Positions 33,890-43,775 of a stretch of DNA of 64,000 bases are shown here, piece by piece; the stretch's first letter is position 1, and every line of letters starts with the position of its first letter. The position numbers were made by a program, and so were the translations under genes. Origin of the DNA: Ceratothoa steindachneri (taxonomy: Eukaryota > Arthropoda > Malacostraca > Isopoda > Cymothoidae); assembly GCA_963969495.1 (NCBI GenBank), contig OZ018328.1, positions 2,480,001-2,544,000 on the forward strand. The letters are read 5' to 3'. The notes beneath the pieces are model-generated. The model did no database searches and was not told the origin of the DNA. It saw only the letters and a program-made list of their open reading frames with translations.

Positions 33890-34240
33890 AAGGTTATAAA
33901 ACAATGATTATTATACAGTATTGAGTTATGTTTATCATTAGGAATGCCTAAATTTAAATAAATTATTAGTGGATGATTTCATGAGGCTCATAATCATTCG
34001 ATTGCAAAAAACAACAACATAAAAACTTTTAAAAAATTATTTATGTATTATTTTCAATTCCAAACTTTAATTAAGACTCCTTTCACACGAATGTTTCTTG
34101 TTGCGCGTACCATTCTCGTACGCGCAATTGTTATAACAACACTAAGTAAGGTAACCATTGAAAGCTTAAAAAAGAAAATTTGAGATATAGAGACGGAAAA
34201 AATCGTGAACACGAATTTTAACCGTTGTATGAAAAATGAA
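33890..34240. other. AT-rich spacer
   Basis: No gene or repeat recognisable. Confidence 0.5.
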
Positions 34241-34245
34241 TAAAG

Positions 34246-34325
34246 GAGTAGGATTCGAACCTGTGTCCTCAAGCGCTCATCGCTATTATGACCACGACGC
34301 TCATCGACTGAGGTACCATCCTCGA
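34246..34325 (-). repeat. tRNA-like SINE head
   Basis: On the minus strand, TACCTCAGTCGATGAGCG (A-box-like) is followed by a B-box GGTTCGAATCC at the expected tRNA spacing. Stems are imperfect, so this is likely a tRNA-derived repeat, not a functional tRNA. Confidence 0.5.
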
Positions 34326-34444
34326 CCATACCTTTAAAATAACGAAGTGTTTGTTTTTATCCAGTGAAAGGCAGGACAAGTGTTTTCTATTAGGAGTTGG
34401 GACACGGGCTTATTTTGTAAATAACTGAAATCACATGACACGTG

Positions 34445-34447
<3 letters not shown>

Positions 34448-34529
<82 letters not shown>
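34448..34529. repeat. (TA)n microsatellite
   Basis: Pure TA dinucleotides. They lie immediately downstream of the 3' end of the minus-strand PLE fragment that follows. Confidence 0.97.
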
Positions 34530-34532
<3 letters not shown>

Positions 34533-35725
34533 GATACACCTATAAAGGAAAAGTGAAAAATGATTCTCAGCGCTTTCGTTTTTATTCTTAAAGTCCTTTT
34601 CAAGGAATGAACAGGAGGCTGGATATACATTGCCTTAAATAGTGGAAGGGGAAATTAGACTACCCACCTCTGAACCTTAATTAGGGGGTACAAATTCCTG
34701 AAACAACTTTAATTGAGATTTTATGTATGTAGTGATAATGTGGCCTAACATGAACAAACCAGGGCTAAGATTGAAATGCGGGAACGCGTTGATGGAGATA
34801 CATTCTAATATATTTCTCGAAATATAATTACTGCATTTTATGACTGGTTTGGCACTGTTCCAGTTAATGCTATGGTTAAGATTGTACATATGTAGAAAAA
34901 GCGCAGATTGTTCACTGTGATTACGTACATTGTCTTGATGTTGCTTAACCCCGAAATCTAGTTCTTTCTCAGTTTGTTCATAATAACATTTTTGGCAGTT
35001 GTTTCAGCCTATAGAATAAACAATGCCAGGTTGGGGGGAAGGGGAATTTTTGACAAGGATGCAATAAATTGTAGTCTCGTACTTAAAAATAACATTTATA
35101 TTCAGAGGCCTAAGTAAACGAGGTAATTTAAAGAAAATGTCGTTATAGGTTAAAACTAATAAGTTTTTGGCCTGAAACTTAGGGATATTAACATTAATTT
35201 AATAATAGGAACGCTTGGTCTACTTATAACAATTGTCGATAAAGTACAAAGGGTAGCACAAATTTATCCCTATTTTATATATTCTATCGACTTCTTTGTC
35301 TAGGTATTCTGGTGAGACAATTCTAAGGGCACGCAAAAACAGAGGAGAAAACACTTTGTTTGTTGCTATTATGGTGGTTAGAATAAAAGTGTATAAAAGA
35401 GTCTATGGCTGTGGGTTTTCTATATATTTATAGTTGAAACAATGGTTTGTCCGACGAATTAGAATATCTAGGAAAGGGAGTGTGCGATCTTTTTAAACTT
35501 CTAAAAGTAAATTTAATCGAGGGCAATAAGGTGTTAATTTTAGTAGGAAATGTATTAATATTTAAATTATTAGGCCAAAGGCAAAGGATGTCATCAACAT
35601 ATCGCATCCAGGCTATAGGGGTTTCATTAATTTGGGCAAGTATTCTAGATTCGAAGAATTCCATGTATAAGTTTGCGAGTACAAGGGAAAAACAATTTTT
35701 ATTGACAAATCCCTATATTTAGATA
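34530..35725 (-). mobile_element. Penelope-like element, RT fragment to 3' end (minus copy)
   Basis: The minus strand encodes ANLYMEFFESRILAQ and WMRYVDDILCLWPNN (35664-35428). This is the palm of a Penelope-type reverse transcriptase with the YVDD catalytic box. The following region to 34530 is decayed. Near 34560-34620 the sequence has GGACTTTAAG and CGAAAGCGCTGAG, a tail pattern like that of other PLE 3' ends, and it then meets (TA)n. It abuts an opposite-oriented PLE fragment at about 35725. Confidence 0.8.
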
Positions 35726-36470
35726 AGATGAATATCTTACTTTTGGATACCTCCACCTATGAGACCCTTAGAAGGAATCCTAATGACCAGGTAAACAGAG
35801 AACTTCATTCAACTGTTTGCTCTCTACTTAAAGGATCCCCTGACCTCATTAGGAAATTTAAATCTTCAAATGCTTCCCTTCCCTACCTTTATGGTGTTAT
35901 TAAAACCTATAAACCTGATAACCCAATGCGCCCCATCATTAACTCTGTTGGGCGTGTTTTCTATACCCTATCGAAATGGTTAGCCTCTCTACTAAGCCCT
36001 TTGGTTGGGACCATTTCCATTTCACATATTATCAATAATATGCACCTCATTAGTAAACTTAATTAGCTCCCCTACCCTTATAATTTTAGCCTGGTTAGTT
36101 TCGATGTTTGTTCCCTTGAAGAACACTTCAACACAGTTGCTCTTCCTATACCCGCTTCTACCCTCATTAAACTTATTGCTCTTTGCATCAACAATTGCAA
36201 ATTTCCCTTCAAAAGAAACTTTTATCGCCAAACCTTTGCAATGGCAATGGGGAATTGTGTGTCCCCTGTACTCGCAAACCTATACATGGTATTCTTCGAA
36301 TCTAGAATAATCCCCAAATTAATGAAAACCTTATAGCCTGGATGTGATATGTTGATGACATCCTTTGCATTTGGCCTAATAATAAATATTAATACATTTC
36401 TTACATATTAGAAAATTTGACACTTAAGATGAAGTTCTGTGGTTATGCGGGAATAAACCTAATAAAAATT
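35726..36470 (+). mobile_element. Penelope-like element, RT fragment (plus copy)
   Basis: A 112-codon frame (35728-36066) contains LPYLYGVIKTYKPDNPMRPI followed by INSVGRVFYTLSKWLASLLS, the fingers region of PLE RT. After frameshifts, FYRQTFAMAMGNCVSPVLAN (about 36220-36280) and then YVDDILCIWPNN (36347) follow, with a stop replacing Arg just before the YVDD box. It ends where a mariner element starts at about 36480. Its sequence overlaps that of the minus copy from the LANLYM motif onward, so the pair are two separate fragments and not one inverted element. Confidence 0.82.
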
Positions 36471-36479
36471 CATATTTGT

Positions 36480-37409
36480 TACGAGGGGCGGTCAATAAGT
36501 TTTGTAATTCGGATATAAGAAAACGAGATATGAGGAAAAGTGTTTTATTATTTTTCAATATAACTACCCTCGACTTCTATGCAATTCCGCCACTTGTCCT
36601 TGAGGCTTCGAATTCCCGACAAACAGAAATCTCCCCACTGCTGTTCAATCCACTCCTGGACGGCGAGCTGGACATCTTCATCGTCCCCAAACCGGCGTCC
36701 ACGCAGTGCAACCTTGACCTGGCGAAATAAAAAGTAGTCGCTAGGGGCCAGATCTGGACTGTAGGGGGAATGGTTGAGCTCCTCGAATCTGCACTTGCGC
36801 AGGGCAGCTTATGCAACTCTGTCCTTGTGGACTTTGACGACGTTGAAGTCAATCATGGGGCGTGAGGTTTCTAAGGACCCAACGGGCAGAGACCTTGGTC
36901 ATGGCCAAATCGTCGTGGATGATGTTGATAACACTTCCATGTGATATTCCAAGTTCTCGCTCGATTTCTTCGACCTTTACCCGTCGATTTTCGAGGATCA
37001 TCCTCTCCACACGGGCCACATCGTCCTCGTTGGTCACGGCTGATGGGCGTCCTGGACGGGGGTCATCTTCAAGGGACTCAAGGCCATGGCAGAACTTCCT
37101 ATTCCAGCGAACAATGGTTGCATAGGAAGGGGCGGTGTCGGTGTACACTGCAACCATGCGTTCATGGATCTCTTTTGCATTCTTGCCTTCCTTGGTAAAA
37201 AATTTGATCACTGCGCGGTGCTCAACCTTCTCCATTGTTGAAATATTTGTGACTGACGATCTGCGATCAGCTACTGCTTCTTAAATAGACGAGGCAGGAG
37301 CGTGCAGCTGCAGGTCCTGACTTGTCATAACTTGTCCTAACACCCCCACAAACAGCCATCCCCCTTCCTCTGTTTTGCCCTACCGATTTATTGACCGCCC
37401 CCTCGTATT
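36480..37409 (-). mobile_element. Internally deleted mariner element
   Basis: Terminal inverted repeats ACGAGGGGCGGTCAATAAG and TTATTGACCGCCCCCTCGT bound the element, with TA on each side as the target duplication. The minus-strand ORF 37235-36849 starts MEKVEHRAVIKFF and carries the two helix-turn-helix DNA-binding motifs of mariner transposase (GRPSAVTNEDDV between them). After residue 129 the frame breaks. Sequence resumes with the C-terminal motif HSPYSPDLAPSDYFLF (third catalytic Asp) at about 36730-36780. The two upstream catalytic Asp residues are missing, so about 0.35-0.4 kb has been lost from the usual 1.3 kb. It cannot mobilise itself but keeps both ends. Confidence 0.92.
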
Positions 37410-37429
37410 TTCAAATGAAAAATCTGTGT

Positions 37430-37578
37430 GGAATACTGGTGTCAAAAACACAATACCTCATGGCTCCTGGTGCCCTCGGGCCGACCAGCGATTGTCATAC
37501 TGACTTTTATGTAGATTTTATTATCCGATCGGAGATCTTCCTGAATCAAGGAAGGATTGGCGTTGACTAGCTAACTAG
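37430..37578 (+). mobile_element. SINE family S, 3' fragment
   Basis: The segment TGGTGTCAAAAACACAATAC through ACCAGCGATTGTCATACTGA to AAGGAAGGATTGGCGT repeats the 3' third of the SINE at 16465-16970. It directly precedes another copy, giving a tail-then-full arrangement. Confidence 0.85.
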
Positions 37579-37584
37579 CGATTT

Positions 37585-38090
37585 TAGAGCTCATGCTACC
37601 CAAGTGGTCTCCCAACGTCGCGGTACCGGGTTTGATCCCAGCATGAGCGGACACAAACGTCAGTGGACGTCGAGATCTGACTACCGATTGGTGACGCGCC
37701 GTGCTCAGTCCTGTCTGAGGAGGTAGGGGGGGGGGGAGATATCTTGCACTTCTCATCACATACATACTCAATTACAACACTGCTTTCTTTCCTCTCTCGT
37801 CTTCACAGTACAACATACGCACACTATCTGTTCCAAGGAATCCTGCCAATGGGTATCTATATCCACATACCTCTGACGCGGAACAGGTCCCTCTTCCCCG
37901 AGGTGACCTGACCGCTGTTTAGTGTCAAAATCATAATACTTCCTGGCACCTCTCCCCAAAAGAGGGCCGGCTCCTGGGCCCTTCGGGCTCACCAGCGATT
38001 GTCATACTGACCTTTATGTAGATTTCAGTATCCAGTCGAGGATTCTCCTGGATCAAGGAAGGATTGGCGTCGACTAACTAACTAACGATG
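37585..38090 (+). mobile_element. SINE family S, copy 2 (full)
   Basis: The head has CGCGGTACCGGGTTTGATCC (B box) and the body GACGTCGAGATCTGACTACC, TTCCAAGGAATCCTGCC and GCTCACCAGCGATTGTCATA, as in copy 1. A G-run at 37725 interrupts it. It is roughly 85 percent identical by eye to 16465-16970. Confidence 0.85.
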
Positions 38091-38332
38091 TTAATCATTT
38101 ACACACTGTTATTTCTTGTTGTTATGTTTTACCTTTTTAAATATATTAATAAACATGGCATTGAATAATTTTTTTCAAAAAACGTGTCAAAATGTTTATG
38201 AAAGCTATTCTAAATTACTAAATTCTATATGTAGAAATTATGCAAAGTTTTTGTAGGGACGTTATATTTTCTATGTATTTCATAAAATTGCCTGGCTAAG
38301 CAAAAATGTCACGAGTCGCCACTGATATACAC
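38091..38332. other. AT-rich spacer
   Basis: Nothing recognisable between the SINE and the long-TIR transposon. Confidence 0.5.
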
Positions 38333-39925
38333 ATTGGTGTATGGGTAGAAGTAGTCAAAAAAGGCATTTTTTCCTCTAGGAACATGTGTCCGCAAATGAA
38401 TCGTTAAGGAGATATTTAAAGTTAAATCTAGCAAAAGTGGGCAAAATAAAAAAAAACAACTTATAAGTTTATTTCTTGATAACTATTTATAATTTTTACT
38501 TCAATAATTCATAAGCTGTTCAAAGTGAGAACCTCCAACATTAATACAAAGCTGTAACCTTCTCCTTAAATTTTCATGAACACTCAAATACTTCTGACGT
38601 TTCTGAAATTTGACCAGCCATCGCAACTACTCTTCCAATTAAATCTTCTTCTGAATCCGCAGGAGTTTCATAAACGACGGTTTTCATCTGTCCCCAAAGA
38701 AAGAAGTCAAAGAGGGTTCATATCAGGACTTCTTGCAAGCAAATGAACCTGGTCATTTCTTCATATCCACCGATTGAGAAATTGATTATTTAAATAGGCT
38801 GTTACATTTTGATGGTAATGAGCTGGCGCTCCATCATGCTGAGACCACATTTCTCTTCTTGCTACCAGTGGCTAATCTTGCAGAAGTTCAGGTAGAACCT
38901 CTGATAAAAAAAATACCATAGGCATTTCCTGTGAGTGGAGACGGTAACATGTATGGACCAATTAAGTTGTCATCTAGAATTCCAGGCCAAATGTTAACTC
39001 CACATCTTTGTTGATATCCACACTCCCGCACAATTCGTGGGTTAATATGATGCCACTCATGATTATTATGCTGATTAAAAACACCCTCACAGCTAAAAAG
39101 TGCCTCGTCTTAAAATAAGACCTTTTAGCTAAAATCTGGATCTTTGCCTAAGAACCAATTAGAAAAATTAACACGATTAGGAAAGTCGGTTTGTAATAAG
39201 GCCTGGACACTCTGATAATGATAACGGTGCAAATGATTTTCACGAAGACTTCTCCACACAACTGCATGGTATCCAAGTCCAATAGATGAAGCAGCAGCAC
39301 GAGTGCTAGATCTTGGATTTCTCATAAAATGATCAAATACATCATCTTCAATTTGATTTCTTACGTTTCTTGGTCGCCCAGCATCTAGGTGTGTAGTATT
39401 AAATTGACCTGTTTGGCGGAAACTTTGGTGTAACCTTGAAAAAGTAAGGTAATCTGGGATGCGGCAGCGATTTGGAAATTTTTGTCTCTACATTCTTACC
39501 GCACGTCTTCCACTACCATTTGCAGCACGTTACAAAGTGCATATCCGCCATTTCTTCATTGGTAAAACGATTCATGATGCACTTGAAAGTCTTGTTAACC
39601 AAGCTGGAGAATTACCACCGTGCGACACAACCATACAAATACAAATGGTATTTGGATGGTTCACCTTTCCTCAGATTTAAACTTTAGGCTAATTTAAATT
39701 TAAGGAGGCGGTCACAGCTTTGTATTAACGTTGGAGGTTCTCACTTTGAACAGCTTATGAATTATTGAAGTAAAACTTATAAATAGTTATCAAGAAATAA
39801 ACTTATAAGTTTTTTTTTTATATTTGGCCCACTTTTGCTAGATTTAAACTTTAAATATCTCCTTAACGATGCATGTTTATAGAAGAAAAATTGCTTATTT
39901 TGATTAGTTGTACCCATACACCAAT
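38333..39925 (-). mobile_element. Tc1/mariner-type element with about 240-bp terminal inverted repeats
   Basis: ATTGGTGTATGGGTA at 38333 and TACCCATACACCAAT ending at 39925 start near-identical inverted arms of about 240 bp, which share AATTCATAAGCTGTTCAAAG and GTGAGAACCTCCAAC. The minus strand holds a broken transposase: MNRFTNEEMADMHFV (39574), the N-terminal DUF4817-type domain; RNPRSSTRAAASSIGLGYHA with VQALLQTDFPNRVNF (39325-39125), the HTH and linker; then DEALFSCEGVFNQHNNHEWH (first catalytic Asp, about 39100) and GPYMLPSPLTGNAYG. Multiple stops and frameshifts make it inactive. The arms extend into the coding region ends. Confidence 0.85.
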
Positions 39926-39930
39926 TTTGA

Positions 39931-39933
<3 letters not shown>

Positions 39934-40021
<88 letters not shown>
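39934..40021. repeat. (TA)n microsatellite
   Basis: Pure TA dinucleotides between the transposon and the 3' end of the minus-strand PLE copy. Confidence 0.97.
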
Positions 40022-40025
<4 letters not shown>

Positions 40026-40780
40026 GCGATGGGGCGATTTGCTGGCGAGGCGCAACTTAATTTTCAAGATGAAGCCAAGTACGAAAAATAATCCAATCCT
40101 TTTTCTAAATCCATTTATTCAAAACAACGTTTCGAGCTTGTGCGCTCATCTTCTCGTTCCTAGGAATATATGACAATTCATTAGCAATTTAACAGTAATG
40201 AGAAATATAGCTTTAGATTACTTACATGAATTGATTGTAATAACTGTGGAAATTAGGGTGAATGCTTACTTAATTCACTCTATGCAATTTAAATAAATAA
40301 TACTGCAAAGTTATGATATATACAAAGGGTAACTATAGTGAAGAACACACCTTTACACTGAGCGGTGAAATATTTCAGACTAACGAATATTTGCAGAATA
40401 TTATTGAGTATGGTTTGGTGGGTTGTGGTTTTTACCGAACGTGGAGAGGAACTGACGAATTTCCTGAATTAAGAGTTGGTTTTAAAGATTTAATATATAT
40501 TGATTCTGCGATCTTGAGTGTGGTCGGACATTTATTGCTACGTATGATTTTAAAATTATTTATTGTTATTGGCGTTTTACAATTTATTATGTGGTCTCTT
40601 ACAGGTGAATGTTCTTTTGTCGAAAGAACAGACCCTGTTCGATGGCTAATTCTCATATGCGAAGAATAACGAGCCCCAAATGATCGCACAGTGCTGCCGA
40701 TATATGAAGCCGAGGAACAACCTGGACAAATAAGTTTGTAGACAACACCACTGCGCAAACAAGGAGGTGTTCGATCCTTG
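40022..40780 (-). mobile_element. Penelope-like element 3' part, GIY-YIG (minus copy)
   Basis: The frame 40758-40432 reads SGVVYKLICPGCSSASYIGS then TVRSFGARYSSHM and AESIYIKSLKPTLNSG. This is a complete CxxC/GIY-YIG nuclease domain and C-terminal tail of a PLE. Its 3' UTR runs to 40022, carries a hammerhead-like segment at 40129-40156 and ends at (TA)n. The first 525 bp from the 3' end are repeated in inverse orientation at 41208-41734. Confidence 0.88.
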
Positions 40781-41207
40781 ACAGGGAATTTTTTTTTATT
40801 GATTTATCACTTTCAAATACGAATCTACATTCAATTTGAGGGAAATATTGTTTAACAAGTAATCAGAATTTTCGTCTGCACAATTTATTCATAGTTCCCA
40901 TTTCTGAAAACTTAAAATAATGGATCTGCTTAGGGACTGTAGCTATATTTATTTTGGGTGAATAAATATTGTTTAGAAATGTTCGAATCATTTTATCAAT
41001 GTATAACGACGGATAACTATTATTAGTAAAGTACGTTTTTCATTTTATGAATTCATGATGCATAGAGTGTAAGAGGAGGAGAGATGGCAACCACGGTATA
41101 ACGAGGTTTTTATGGCTGAAATTTTGTATTTAAAATCACACGAACTGAAAAAGTTTATTCCTAACCCAGTGAAAGTAGGCTTTCGGAAAACTGTTGTGTC
41201 AATGGAA
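40781..41207. other. Spacer between two inverted PLE 3' ends
   Basis: AT-rich sequence with no coding content, starting with a T run at about 40791. It may be host DNA or PLE 5' sequence that I cannot recognise. Confidence 0.5.
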
Positions 41208-41729
41208 TCATACGCAGCAATAAATGTCCGACCACACTCAGGATCGCAGAATCAATATATATTAAATCTTTAAAACCAACTCTTAATTCAGGAAATTCGT
41301 CAGTTCCTCTCCACGTTCGGTAAAAACCACAACCCACCAAACCATACTCAATAATATTCTGCAAATATTCGTTAGTCTGAAATATTTCACCGCTCAGTGT
41401 AAAGGTGTGTTCTTCACTATAGTTACCCTTTGTATATATCATAACTTTGCAGTATTATTTATTTAAATTGCATAGAGTGAATTAAGTAAGCATTCACCCT
41501 AATTTCCACAGTTATTACAATCAATTCATGTAAGTAATCTAAAGCTATATTTCTCATTACTGTTAAATTGCTAATGAATTGTCAAATATTCCTAGGAACG
41601 AGAAGATGAGCGCACAAGCTCGAAACGTTGTTTTGAATAAATGGATTTAGAAAAAGGATTGGATTATTTTTCGTACTTGGCTTCATCTTGAAAATTAAGT
41701 TGCGCCTCGCCAGTAAATCGCCCCATCGC

Positions 41730-41734
<5 letters not shown>
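41208..41734 (+). mobile_element. Penelope-like element 3' end (plus copy, inverted repeat of 40022-40547)
   Basis: This 527-bp segment is the near-perfect reverse complement of 40022-40547. By eye there are about three or four mismatches (for example TATATGAC versus TATTTGAC). It holds only the last codons of the GIY-YIG ORF and the 3' UTR with the hammerhead-like motif, and ends at (TA)n 41733-41788. The two copies are head to head with 3' ends outward. Confidence 0.93.
41587..41639 (+). ncRNA. Hammerhead-ribozyme-like motif in PLE 3' region
   Basis: GAGAAGA at 41600-41606 is followed by stem II (GAGC pairing with GCTC), GAAAC at 41622-41626, then GTTGTT. This gives the short helix III plus GUU cleavage-triplet arrangement. 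TATTC at 41587 can pair with GAATA at 41635. The first two core positions (CU) are replaced. The identical motif is present inverted at 40129-40156. Confidence 0.45.

Positions 41735-41788
<54 letters not shown>
41733..41788. repeat. (TA)n microsatellite
   Basis: Pure TA dinucleotides directly following the plus-strand PLE 3' end and preceding a foldback hairpin. Confidence 0.97.
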
Positions 41789-41791
<3 letters not shown>

Positions 41792-41888
41792 AAGGCCCAA
41801 AGAAATGGAAATTGGTGACACAACCGGAATAACCCTTAGCATTATTCCGGGCTGTGTTACCAATTTTTCTTTCATTGGGCCTTTAAAT
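41787..41888. repeat. Foldback hairpin, arms of about 46 bp (MITE-like)
   Basis: ATTTAAAGGCCCAAAGAAAT at the left and ATTGGGCCTTTAAAT at the right begin two inverted arms that remain complementary (with a few mismatches) through ACACAACCGGAATAA and TTATTCCGGGCTGTGT. They are separated by only about 8 bp. The element encodes nothing. Confidence 0.88.
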
Positions 41889-43400
41889 ACATCTATATAT
41901 CACGTGTCAATTCTTTTAAAGTTTTAAGTGTTAGCCACAACAGCCCCTAACTAAATCGATCCCTACCGGAAAATTTAACTGATCTATTTCCATTTAGCAA
42001 AATAAGCAACAGTTTCCGAATTTCTGCATTGAGCTCTTCCGCAGATATCAGATTAATAACATTTTTACTCCTATGTATATTATGAAAAGAATGATTGTAA
42101 ATTATAACGTATCTTATTTGCTATTTTTTTTTTTTTTTTGATTTACATTTGGTCATATTCATGCGAGGAATTCTTTGAAGAAAACTTCCAAACTGTCGAA
42201 AATCCTAAAATCTATCAACCCTTTATGGAATTAGCGGGGCACATAATAATAGCATTGGAACGTCCCACGAAAGCGGTTTTTGTGTAGTGGAATTTTTAAT
42301 AGAATTGACTTAAGATGGCCGTAAATGTGTGTTGACTGCAACTGTTTAAATATCTACAAAATATATACTAACCAACCAATTCCTGACACAACCAACTAAT
42401 ATTTTAAACTTTATACTAATGTGTATATTATATAAAACTAAAATGATATACAAAAGGGTAGCATGAAAACGTACAAAAGGTTACCATACATCCATTAAAG
42501 TGCATTATCAGCCATCAACCAGTCGGCTCGGCATATTGAGTTTATAATACCAGAGCCCAAGCATCCAAGTACTAATGAAACCAGGGAGAAAGTCGTTGCT
42601 TCTCCCCCTTCCCCCAAATAAATTCCATTCAGATAAAAGAATATGAGCAATCGGTGTCAATTTTGGATTTATGCCGTTCGTCTAGGAATATGTCTTGCTA
42701 CTTTCCACTTCAGAATCTTTATTATCTTTTATACAAAGTTGTCATTCAGAACAGTCTCGTCTTGCAACCTGTTTGCAAGATGTAAAGCTGAAGTATTTCT
42801 ATTACATGCTTCTCTTCGATAAAAAATTATAGCACTATTTCTTCCTCTTTCTCAACGTATCGATAGTGATCTAACTCTAATTAAACCCTGGCCTATTTTT
42901 CTGGGATATTTCTAATATATTAAAGGATTTTATCTCTAATGAGCAGAAAATAAGATATAATTTAAAAAATAGACGAGAGCATACATAGGGAAAACGTTGA
43001 ACACTCATGTGGATATGTGGATACCTTAATAAAAAATAGTATACGAGACCTTGGCACATAAGAAAAAGAATCAACAGTAACACTTTGAATAGTTTGACAC
43101 TGTTTTAAATAACAATTTTATTTATTTTGTTTTGATTAAAAGAGGGGAGGGGGGTTTCAAAAAAAAAGATTCATTAATTTCTGGTTCTTAAACAAAATAG
43201 CGTGTAATAAATGGAGTTCAATTGCAGTGGCGGTGCTGCATCAGAATTTTGTTAGCATTGTTTTAATATTGTGTAAAAGTAAATAAACATAAAAAGAAAA
43301 TTTCTCGATAAAATTGATCAAATCCTAAACAGAACCAAATCAAAAACATTTTACTTACTAATGCAGCCTATTATTTTGGATAAACTTTTATGGTTCTTTT
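41889..43400. other. AT-rich stretch, no gene
   Basis: A T-run of about 20 lies near 42126. No ORF above 70 codons, no RNA motif and no repeat is recognisable. Confidence 0.6.
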
Positions 43401-43406
43401 TAACCT

Positions 43407-43775
43407 TTATGTTTTACCCATGGATTGAAAGTCTGTAGGCCTCACTAAGTCTCTCCACATTATCAAAGTACTGCTCTGACTTCTCATGCTTTTCAGTTGT
43501 TCTTTCATTTTGTTTATATTTCTACAACCATCTTTTGTCCACGTTAAATCACCTCGAAACACCAAAACACGGGAAGCAAAACAGTGCATTTCTTTACTTC
43601 ACAACCGCAGAGCCAACCTTTTCGTTGGTACCATTCAGAATTAAAGCAACGAATATATTTCTTGTTGTTGCTTATGCCTGGCTGAGATATTTGGAGATCA
43701 GGTGTTGAACGGCCTCTTTTCTTAACTGCAACTTTCTCATGAAGAGACAGCTGTTGAAGTTCAATTACAGTCATA
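43407..43775 (-). pseudogene. TTF-type zinc-finger fragment of a ZMYM1-like hAT transposase
   Basis: Two overlapping minus-strand frames together give KKRGRSTPDLQIS, FNSEWYQRKGWLCGCEVKK and, after a frameshift, GDLTWTKDGCRNINKM. The pattern of WL-C-C followed by FxFPC-like and W-x-K-x-G residues is the TTF-type zinc finger found in ZMYM1-like hAT proteins. The frameshift near 43560 breaks it, and no catalytic region is seen nearby. Confidence 0.65.

Noticed and set aside
36577..37198. Plus-strand ORFs across the mariner element
   Set aside because: They are antisense shadows of the minus-strand transposase, whose HTH and DLAPSDYFLF motifs are clear.
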